Shown piece after piece: positions 31,308 to 37,512 of a DNA stretch of 37,512 nt. Numbering within the stretch: position 1 is the stretch's first letter; each line of letters starts with the position of its first letter. Both the position numbers and the translations under genes were made by a program. The notes under the pieces were generated by a model. It was not told the origin of the DNA and searched no databases. It saw only the letters and a list, made by a program, of their open reading frames with translations. The stretch is from Clostridia bacterium. Lineage in GTDB: Bacteria; Bacillota_A; Clostridia; Christensenellales; Aristaeellaceae. Location of the stretch: positions 1-37,512 of the forward strand of contig JAFQIF010000135.1 of NCBI GenBank assembly GCA_017397695.1, given 5' to 3'.

Positions 31308-32846
31308 TCATGCCTCCAGTCGCGTCGCCAGTCTGCCCTGAGCGTTCAGCTCGCCGCGCAGTACGCGCGCGATATTGACCGCGCTCTCGCGAATATACTC
31401 ATACACCGCAAAGCCGCATGTGTCCTGCGGCAGATACGCCAAGTCGTAGCTGTTGCGCAGCGCGACGACAACCATGGGCTTGCCCAGCGCTGCCAGCGCA
31501 CGCATCAATGCCAGCTGCTGATCCATCAAATGCGCATTACAGGTGCCCAGCACAATCGACGTCGCCTTTTGGGCCGCATCGCAGGCGCGCGCGATTTCAC
31601 ACGCGTCCGGCGTTCGGCTCACCGTGATTGCCTCGCCGCCCATTTCCTCCTGCATCCACGCTGCAAAGCTCTCTTTCTCGTTCACCGCATCGGAAGCCTG
31701 AGAAATCGTATACGGCGAACACGCGACAAACAGCGGTGCACTGCCCAGCTGCGGCACAGATGCGCCCACATGACATACCGCTGCCTCACGCATTGCTGCA
31801 ACATCCGCAAGATGCTCCTGCGATCCTACGCAGGCAGCATCCGGTTTTCCGGCTGCAGCCAGCTTCGCTTTCTGCGCTGCAATGCGCGCCGCAGAAGCTT
31901 CCATCTGTACCCGGTCGATCCGTCCTTCTTCCATTGCCTGTTCAATCGCCTCGCATGCCCGGCCAGCCAGCGCCAGATCGTGACAGATACACACTATGTC
32001 CGCTCCGGCTGCGCAGGCCGCTACGCTACCCTCCACCGTTCCGTAGTGCTTGGCGATGGCATCCATCATCATGCAGTCAGTAATGATCATACCGCCAAAG
32101 CCCATCTGCCTGCGCAGCAGGCTCGTGAGAATCGCGGGCGACATCGTCGCCGGTACACCGCTGTCATCCAGTTTGGGGAAGAGGATGTGCGTCGTCATTA
32201 CAGCGTCCACGCCTGTGTCTATTGCTGCACGGAAAGGCGCCAGTTCGCAGCTTTCCAGTTCTTCCATCGTCTTATCCACACACGGGAGACCGACATGCGA
32301 ATCGGTATCCGTATCGCCATGGCCAGGGAAATGCTTGGCGCACGCCATCACGCCCTGATCCTGCAGGCCGCGGATCATACCGCAGGCGAATTCGCTCACC
32401 TGCTGCGGCGTATCGCCATAGCTGCGTACGTTGATCACCGGGTTGCGCGGGTTGCAGTTCACATCCACAGACGGCGCCAGATCGCAGTTCACGCCCAGCG
32501 CCATCATCTCCCGCCCTGTGATCTCGCCCGCACGATACGCCCAGCGCGGATCGCCGGTCGCTGCCACAGCCATAGCCGTAGGCACGTTCGCGCATTCCTG
32601 CGGCAGACGGGAAACCACGCCGCCCTCCTGATCGGTGGCAATGATCGCAGGCAATCCCGTCTCCTCGATGGAAAGCTGCTGCAGCTGCCTACAAAGATCC
32701 GCCAGCTGCTCCCTGCTTTCTACATTGCGGCGGAAGAGAATGAAATTGCTGAACTTATATTGACGGACAAACGCGCGCAGCTCGTCTGTAACCTGCGTGC
32801 CGAAAAAGCCCACCATGAGGTGATGGCCGACGACGATCCTCTGCAT
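31308..32846 (-). CDS. nagZ: Beta-N-acetylglucosaminidase NagZ-like, GH3
   Basis: A 512-residue GH3 enzyme that removes N-acetylglucosamine from muropeptides or GlcNAc-MurNAc. The NagZ signature KHFPGHGDTDTDSH lies at 171-184, giving the Asp182/His184 catalytic dyad of this subgroup, and the nucleophile is Asp257 in GMIITDCMM. IIATDQEGGVVSR is also typical. A second, C-terminal domain is present as in other Firmicute NagZ proteins. No signal peptide is seen, so it should work in the cytosol on imported substrate, unlike the exported B. subtilis enzyme. GGGAGGAGAGCGT sets the ATG at 32846; an in-frame extension to 32996 lies inside murQ and was rejected. Confidence 0.93.
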   Translation of the reverse strand: MQRIVVGHHLMVGFFGTQVTDELRAFVRQYKFSNFILFRRNVESREQLADLCRQLQQLSIEETGLPAIIATDQEGGVVSRLPQECANVPTAMAVAATGDPRWAYRAGEITGREMMALGVNCDLAPSVDVNCNPRNPVINVRSYGDTPQQVSEFACGMIRGLQDQGVMACAKHFPGHGDTDTDSHVGLPCVDKTMEELESCELAPFRAAIDTGVDAVMTTHILFPKLDDSGVPATMSPAILTSLLRRQMGFGGMIITDCMMMDAIAKHYGTVEGSVAACAAGADIVCICHDLALAGRACEAIEQAMEEGRIDRVQMEASAARIAAQKAKLAAAGKPDAACVGSQEHLADVAAMREAAVCHVGASVPQLGSAPLFVACSPYTISQASDAVNEKESFAAWMQEEMGGEAITVSRTPDACEIARACDAAQKATSIVLGTCNAHLMDQQLALMRALAALGKPMVVVALRNSYDLAYLPQDTCGFAVYEYIRESAVNIARVLRGELNAQGRLATRLEA

Positions 32847-32869
32847 ACGCTCTCCTCCCGTTAAGACCA

Positions 32870-33775
32870 TTACGCTTTTTTGCCCGACACGGCCCAGGCG
32901 ATGCGTCCGTCCGCGCCATCCAACGCCGCCTTCGCCTCCTGCGCGTTCACACCCAGGAGCAGCATGACGATCGCCGTCTTGCAGGAGAAGCCGCACTCTT
33001 CCAGCGCCTTCTGCGCTGTTGCCTCGTCAACCTCAGCCGCCGTACACACGATGGATACCGCGCGGCGATACAGCTTTTCATTGCTGCACTTCACGTCCAC
33101 CATCAGGTTGCCGTATACCTTGCCCATCTTGATCATCACGCCGGTAGAAATCATATTGAGCACCAGCTTCTGCGCCGTGCCGCTCTTCATGCGCGAAGAA
33201 CCGGTCACGACCTCCGGGCCGGGAATCGGTGCGATACACACATCCGCATGCCTGGAAAGCTCGCTGTTACGGCAGCAAACCACGCACATCACCGGTGCGC
33301 CCACGCTGCGCGCATAGTCCATCGCGCCAATCACATACGGCGTACGGCCGCTGGCCGCGATGCCTACCAGCGCATCCTTCTGCGAAAAGCCGATCGCCTT
33401 CAGGTCTTCCTCGCCCAGCTGCGGCTTATCCTCGGCGCCTTCAACAGCCTTAACAAACGCGCGCTCGCCGCCCGCAATCAGGCCGACGACCAGACCGGGA
33501 TCCACGCCGTACGTCGGCGGGCATTCCACCGCATCCAGCACGCCAAGACGACCGGACGTACCCGCGCCGCAGTAAATCAGCCTGCCTCCATTGTGTACCT
33601 TTACATAAATCAGATCCACAGCCTTCGCCACCTCAGGCAGCACCAGCTTGACCGCTTCCGCCACGCGATGATCCTCGTCGTTGATCACGGTCAGCATGTC
33701 AATCGTGGACAACTCGTCAATGTGCATGGAGCGCTCGTTTCTCTGCTCCGTATCCAGCTTCTTGAGTTCAACCAT
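32870..33775 (-). CDS. murQ: N-acetylmuramic acid 6-phosphate etherase
   Basis: A 301-residue lyase that removes the D-lactyl ether from MurNAc-6-phosphate, giving GlcNAc-6-phosphate. The SIS-domain signature is GGRLIYCGAGTSGRLGVLDAVECPPTYG, containing one of the essential Glu residues, with the second in AVEGAED. ASGRTPYVIGAM and GPEVVTGSSRMKSGTAQKLVLNMIST are diagnostic of MurQ. Its C-terminal UBA-like tail ends ALDGADGRIAWAV. AAGGAGGAAAAACGCC precedes the ATG. It lies 23 bp before nagZ and 64 bp after the GNAT gene. Confidence 0.97.
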   Translation of the reverse strand: MVELKKLDTEQRNERSMHIDELSTIDMLTVINDEDHRVAEAVKLVLPEVAKAVDLIYVKVHNGGRLIYCGAGTSGRLGVLDAVECPPTYGVDPGLVVGLIAGGERAFVKAVEGAEDKPQLGEEDLKAIGFSQKDALVGIAASGRTPYVIGAMDYARSVGAPVMCVVCCRNSELSRHADVCIAPIPGPEVVTGSSRMKSGTAQKLVLNMISTGVMIKMGKVYGNLMVDVKCSNEKLYRRAVSIVCTAAEVDEATAQKALEECGFSCKTAIVMLLLGVNAQEAKAALDGADGRIAWAVSGKKA

Positions 33776-33839
33776 GGCGTTTTTCCTCCTTATGCTTCAA
33801 AGGCAGAATCTGCCTGTGTGTTCATCGTCAATCCGCGTT

Positions 33840-34985
33840 TTAAAACCTGTCCGCCTCCGGAATATGCAGGTGCAGCGGGAACCAGCCGCGCGGCATCTGT
33901 ACATCTTGCCTCATCCATGCCGAACGGTCACAGCCGAACGCAAATGCATGCGCCTGCTGATCATCAAGCATCAAATCGGGTTCTTTCAGCGTTTTCTCTG
34001 CGATAATCTCCGTGCCACATACGCTGATTCGGATCGTACCAAAGCTGCCAAAGCCCAGCTTCAGCTCTCCATCCTCCAGCGGCACATATGTCTTCTTCAA
34101 GCGCAGGTACGCCTCAATCACGCGGTCAGGCTTCAGGCACAAGAACATTTCATCCGAGGCGCAGGAGTATCCCTCGCAGATTCCCGCAAGAAATCTGTTT
34201 CTCTGCGCTTCATGCGGTGCCGTTACAAGAGAAACAGGCGACGCATTCTTCTGCTCCACCCACGCCTTCAGAACCGCAGGCAGCATCGCCTCGTCCTCGA
34301 GCACCAGTTCATAAATGCACCTGCCATCCCCGCGGGCCATCAGATAGCCGATCGCCGTATCCCCCCGGCAGATCGTCCATGCATCGTTCCAGTAGCTTCT
34401 CAGGGCAGGAACAAAGCTTTTTTTCTCTCGTGCGCCGGTCACCGTCTGCCGGCCATAGAGCGCAAAGGCAAAGGCCTCGTCTTCCCCACCCGCTTCCAAA
34501 GGACGGAAAGCAATGCCGCCCGCCTGTTCCTCCCTGAGACAATGGCGTATGTTGGCTCGCGTGATTATATAGCGCATGCGGCTGCCGCAGGCGCAAAAGC
34601 CCGAATGCTCATAGCGCTGGCGCTGACCGCCGAGCACAAGCAAATCCATATCCTTTTCTATGCCCCGGTCGATCAGCCTGCGGCACAGTTCGCCCATTAC
34701 GCCGCGCCCGCGCGCTCGCGGATGCACCGCCATGGAGCCCAGATACCCGCAGGAAAGCACACCGCCGGTCATCACCAATTCAAATGGGAGCAGACCAAAC
34801 ACGCCGCACAGCGCTCCATCCTCATGCGCAAGCATGTGGATATCGCTGCGCCGGTTCGGCTCGGCATATACCTTGGGCAGCAGCACGGGAAAATCATGCG
34901 GGATACGCACCATGGAAAACACCATGTTGATCAGATCGACGATCTCAGCCATATCCCGGTCTTCTGCGAGGCGATACTCCATCAT
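33840..34985 (-). CDS. GNAT N-acetyltransferase, Eis-like
   Basis: A 381-residue protein with an N-terminal GNAT domain (about 1-140), where CGYLGSMAVHPRARGRGVMGELCRRLID is the acetyl-CoA-binding motif A, followed by LVLGGQRQRYEHSGFCACG. A second acetyltransferase-like domain and a C-terminal SCP2-like segment (FGTIRISVCGTEIIAEKTLKEPDLMLDDQQAHAFAFG) complete the three-part build of Eis-type proteins. The substrate is unknown; Eis relatives acetylate amines. It is the first gene before murQ-nagZ-kinase, with a small GGCAGA/TCTGCC hairpin in the 64-bp gap to murQ, so acetylation of an amino sugar is an attractive but untested idea. Confidence 0.85.
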   Translation of the reverse strand: MMEYRLAEDRDMAEIVDLINMVFSMVRIPHDFPVLLPKVYAEPNRRSDIHMLAHEDGALCGVFGLLPFELVMTGGVLSCGYLGSMAVHPRARGRGVMGELCRRLIDRGIEKDMDLLVLGGQRQRYEHSGFCACGSRMRYIITRANIRHCLREEQAGGIAFRPLEAGGEDEAFAFALYGRQTVTGAREKKSFVPALRSYWNDAWTICRGDTAIGYLMARGDGRCIYELVLEDEAMLPAVLKAWVEQKNASPVSLVTAPHEAQRNRFLAGICEGYSCASDEMFLCLKPDRVIEAYLRLKKTYVPLEDGELKLGFGSFGTIRISVCGTEIIAEKTLKEPDLMLDDQQAHAFAFGCDRSAWMRQDVQMPRGWFPLHLHIPEADRF

Positions 34986-35021
34986 TGCGTTTCCCTCTTA
35001 AAAACCCTATTCATGAAAATG

Positions 35022-35048
35022 GGGCTGCTGCACAATGCAGCAGCCCCT
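35022..35048. terminator. Terminator of the ABC transporter operon
   Basis: GGGGCTGCTGC-ACAAT-GCAGCAGCCCC, with ATTTTC on the minus side and TGTTTTTG on the plus side. It separates the solute-binding protein gene from the GNAT-murQ-nagZ group. Confidence 0.87.
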
Positions 35049-35087
35049 GTTTTTGTCCTAACGTGACGCAATCAGCTCACAGCATGA

Positions 35088-36551
35088 TTACTTCGCAGCC
35101 ATGAAGGCATCCAGCTGCGCCTGGATCTCAGCGATGACCTCATTCAGACCGACGGCTTCGAGTTCTTCCTTCAGCTGCGGAACGACTTCGGCCGGATCGG
35201 AGGTACCGGTCTGCATTTCGTAGATGTACTGCTCCCAAATGTTCTTCATCGCCAGGCACTGGTCAGCAACCGGCTCGATGTTCGGCATGAAGCCCAGAGC
35301 GGAAGAGGTGATCGCCTCAGCGGTGTAGCGCTCAACGAGCTCGGTCCACTGATTCGGGTTGGCCGGAACAGACTCGAACGGGGAAGCCTCAACCGGGCCC
35401 AGCGCGTAGGAACCCTGCGTGTAAGCAGCCAGAGACATGTTGGCATTGCCCAGATCGGTGCGCTTCACGATGCCCGGCTCAACGACTTCATAGTGCTTGC
35501 CTTCGATGCCGTAACGGGCGATGGTGCGGTATTCAGCGTCAGAGTTCATCAGGTTGATGGCCTTGACAGCCTCTTCCGGATGCTCAGAGTAGGAGGAGAC
35601 AGCGGTCACGGAACCGATCAGACCATCAGTGGTCAGATACGGACCGTCGAAACGGGAGATGAAGCAGGCCTTCTGCTTGGCGTTGGCCCAAACGGTTTCA
35701 GCGCCGAACCAGCCCTGACCGGACTGCACAACACCGGCGATGGAGCGCGGCATGGACTCGGTCACAGCAGCGTCAGCATTGATGTAGCCCTTCTCATACC
35801 AGTCATGCAGGGTGTAGAGCGCATCGGTAAACTTCGGAATATCCAGAGCGGACTTGACCTGCAGTTCCTTCTCAGTGCCCTTCTGCGCCCAGTCGAGGCC
35901 CAGCCAGTACTCCAGAGAGATCCAGTCAGCCAGACCGTTCATCCAGGAAGTAGCGCCGCCCTTGTTCACCTTGAGCGGGATCTCGCCAGGATGCAGTTCG
36001 ACGTACTTGGCCATGTATTCGCCCATCTCAGCGAAGCCGATATGCTGCGCTTCGTAGCTGGTCGGATCGAGGCCGAGCTCATCAACGAAGAAGTCGGTAT
36101 CGAGAATCCAGAAAACCTCGATGCCATAGTCCTTAACGTGCGGGAAGCCGTAGATCTTTTCGCCCTGCGTAACGCCAGCCCAGATGTTTTCCGGGGTCAG
36201 CGCCTTGGCTTCGGCGAGGAGATCCATGTACGGAGCGATATCCAGGAACATGCCGTTGGCAATGTTCGTGGCATAATCGTTATACCAGCCGCAGGTGAAT
36301 GCGAGATCGAAATACTCGCCGGACTGGGTGGCCAGGTTGATCTGGTCGGCAGTCATCCATTTGTACTCGATTTCAACGCCGATCTTCTCGCGGGAGATCT
36401 CGTTGAGCTTGGCTTCGACCTCGGGCCAATCGACCGGAGCGTCACCGGTTGTGAACAGCCACCAGGTCAGCTTGACCGGTTCTTCGGCAGACGCAACACC
36501 CATAGCCATGAGCATCACAAGAGCCAACACGATAGCAAGCAGTTTCTTCAT
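35088..36551 (-). CDS. Extracellular solute-binding protein of a carbohydrate ABC transporter (LplA/LipO-like)
   Basis: A 487-residue family-1 binding protein. The signal peptide MKKLLAIVLALVMLMAMGVASA ends in an AxA-like site before EEPVKLTWWLFTTGDAP; there is no lipobox Cys, which is unusual for a Gram-positive-type binding protein. The C terminus (about 400-487), with SSALGFMPNIEPVADQCLAM...GLNEVIAEIQAQLDAFMAAK, matches DUF3502 of LplA-type proteins that capture oligosaccharides. GGAGGTACCCTT precedes the ATG. It lies 85 bp after the permease gene, in the usual permease-permease-binding protein order of this subfamily. The ligand is unknown. Confidence 0.92.
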   Translation of the reverse strand: MKKLLAIVLALVMLMAMGVASAEEPVKLTWWLFTTGDAPVDWPEVEAKLNEISREKIGVEIEYKWMTADQINLATQSGEYFDLAFTCGWYNDYATNIANGMFLDIAPYMDLLAEAKALTPENIWAGVTQGEKIYGFPHVKDYGIEVFWILDTDFFVDELGLDPTSYEAQHIGFAEMGEYMAKYVELHPGEIPLKVNKGGATSWMNGLADWISLEYWLGLDWAQKGTEKELQVKSALDIPKFTDALYTLHDWYEKGYINADAAVTESMPRSIAGVVQSGQGWFGAETVWANAKQKACFISRFDGPYLTTDGLIGSVTAVSSYSEHPEEAVKAINLMNSDAEYRTIARYGIEGKHYEVVEPGIVKRTDLGNANMSLAAYTQGSYALGPVEASPFESVPANPNQWTELVERYTAEAITSSALGFMPNIEPVADQCLAMKNIWEQYIYEMQTGTSDPAEVVPQLKEELEAVGLNEVIAEIQAQLDAFMAAK

Positions 36552-36636
36552 AAGGGTACCTCCTATAAAATATTTTTCGCAAACGGTCAGGTGAATTCGA
36601 ACCCTGTTGCCGTTTAAGCCATAATTAGTCTTCCGC

Positions 36637-37512
36637 TTAGCCCTTCACAGCGCCGACCGTCAGGCCGGAGATGTAATCCTTCTGGAAGAAAGGATAAGAG
36701 AACATAATCGGCACGACTGCGATCACGACGATCGCCATTCTCATGGTTTCGCTGGGCACATCCTGCGCATCTGCGCTGACATTGCCCGCATTATTGATCA
36801 GCCACTGGATCTTCTGTTCAATAGAAACAAGCACATACTGAAGCGGGAACAAATCAGAACGGGTGGAGGAAATATAGATGCTGGCGTGGAACCACTCGTT
36901 CCAGTATGCAAACGTGAGGAACAGCGCGATGGTCGCAATCGCCGGCAGACAGATCGGAAGGACGAGCTGCACAAAGATACGAAGCTGGCTTGCACCGTCG
37001 ATCTTGCCGGATTCAATCATCTCATCCGGCACGGTCGTGGTAAAGAACGTGCGCATGATGATGATGTTGAACGTCGAGCAGCAGATCGGCAGGATCAGCG
37101 CCCAGTAGGTATCCTTCAGGTGCATGATCTGGGTGTTGACCACATAGGACGCAAGCGTGCCGCCTCGGAAAAGCATCGGAATGAAGATAAACCACGTATA
37201 GAAATTACGGAACTTGTAGTTCCTGCGGGAAAGTGTATAGCCCATGGTTGCCGTCAGAAGAACGCCAAGGCAGGTGCCGAACACCGTGATGCCGATGGAG
37301 TTCAGGAAGGAACGGCCGACCAAATCACGCATATTCCATACGTATCGATAGGACGAAACAGACAATGCCTTAGGGAAAAAACTGTAGCCATATTGTCCGA
37401 TGGACTGCTCAGACGTAAAGGAAATGATGATGACGAACAGCACCGGCATTACGCAGACTGCTGCGATCAGAATAAACAGCACGGAGTAAAGCGCATTGGA
37501 AAGCGGAGATAC
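36637..37512 (-). CDS. Carbohydrate ABC transporter permease (LplC/YtcP-like), 5' end cut by window
   Basis: The frame is open to the window edge (about 291 residues visible; the true start lies outside). Membrane helices begin LYSVLFILIAAVCVMPVLFVIIISF. The permease coupling loop for the ATPase is clear: MRTFFTTTVPDEMIESGKIDGASQLRIFVQLVLPICLPAIATIALF, the EAA motif. The end MFSYPFFQKDYISGLTVGAVKG is the hallmark of the LplC/YtcP branch of MalG-type permeases. It works with the solute-binding protein downstream and, presumably, an LplB-type permease upstream of the window; the ATPase is usually encoded elsewhere. Confidence 0.94.
   Translation of the reverse strand, partial: VSPLSNALYSVLFILIAAVCVMPVLFVIIISFTSEQSIGQYGYSFFPKALSVSSYRYVWNMRDLVGRSFLNSIGITVFGTCLGVLLTATMGYTLSRRNYKFRNFYTWFIFIPMLFRGGTLASYVVNTQIMHLKDTYWALILPICCSTFNIIIMRTFFTTTVPDEMIESGKIDGASQLRIFVQLVLPICLPAIATIALFLTFAYWNEWFHASIYISSTRSDLFPLQYVLVSIEQKIQWLINNAGNVSADAQDVPSETMRMAIVVIAVVPIMFSYPFFQKDYISGLTVGAVKG

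Noticed and set aside
33803..33818. Hairpin AGGCAGA/TCTGCCT between GNAT and murQ genes as a terminator
   Set aside because: The stem is short and lacks a T tract on the minus strand; it does not justify splitting the operon.

Overview
The window is a GC-rich stretch of chromosome from an anaerobic, probably spore-forming member of the Bacillota, most likely class Clostridia and plausibly gut-associated. The grounds are a complete set of [FeFe]-hydrogenase maturases (HydE, HydF, HydG), a spoVT gene with a sporulation-type promoter, GH3 enzymes, rhamnose catabolism, and strong AGGAGG ribosome-binding sites with TTGACA/TATAAT-type promoters. The order cannot be fixed from the sequence. No rRNA, tRNA, insertion sequence, phage gene or CRISPR array was seen.

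Layout. 1-200: intergenic, with a degenerate palindromic repeat and the hydF terminator. 201-4424 (minus): TM1266-type regulator, hydE, hydG, hydF, behind a structured leader. 4452-4616 (plus): a likely unannotated small RNA with a perfect promoter, a C-rich single-stranded region and its own terminator. 4618-6009 (minus): lone polyprenyl-phosphate sugar transferase. 6149-10538 (minus): MATE exporter, DUF5058-like membrane protein, a partner membrane protein and a membrane-anchored M20 peptidase, closely spaced. 10688-12820 (minus): GH3 beta-glucosidase, divergent from an AGCS amino-acid symporter and a cupin (13031-14846, plus). 14900-18248 (minus): phosphodiester glycosidase (NAGPA), a divergent Lgt-like protein, an EamA transporter and a YcxB-like protein. 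18428-19246 (plus): exported DUF6273-like protein. 19288-23933 (minus): rhaB-rhaA-rhaD-rhaM and an SDR, with a palindromic repeat between rhaA and rhaD. 24173-26408 (plus): ROK glucokinase and an MFS transporter. 26467-28797 (minus): thioredoxin, rhodanese, and a CoA-disulfide-reductase/rhodanese fusion. 28931-29491 (minus): flavin reductase. 29610-30164 (minus): spoVT. 30404-34985 (minus): GNAT acetyltransferase, murQ, nagZ and a MurK/NagK-type kinase. 35088-37512 (minus): carbohydrate ABC permease (cut by the window edge) and its solute-binding protein.

How the genes work together. HydE, HydG and HydF build the 2Fe subcluster of the hydrogenase H-cluster; the hydrogenase itself is not in the window. 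RhaM, RhaA, RhaB and RhaD take L-rhamnose to DHAP and L-lactaldehyde. NagZ, the BadF-type kinase and MurQ form a PTS-independent peptidoglycan amino-sugar salvage route (MurNAc to MurNAc-6-P to GlcNAc-6-P), next to an ABC sugar importer that may or may not feed it. The thioredoxin/rhodanese/CoADR operon looks like a sulfane-sulfur or thiol-disulfide relay.

Most worth a second look: the small RNA at 4487-4616, the leader of the hyd operon, the Lgt paralogue with changed catalytic residues beside NAGPA, the DUF5058/partner/M20 set, the sporulation promoter of spoVT, and the solute-binding protein without a lipobox.
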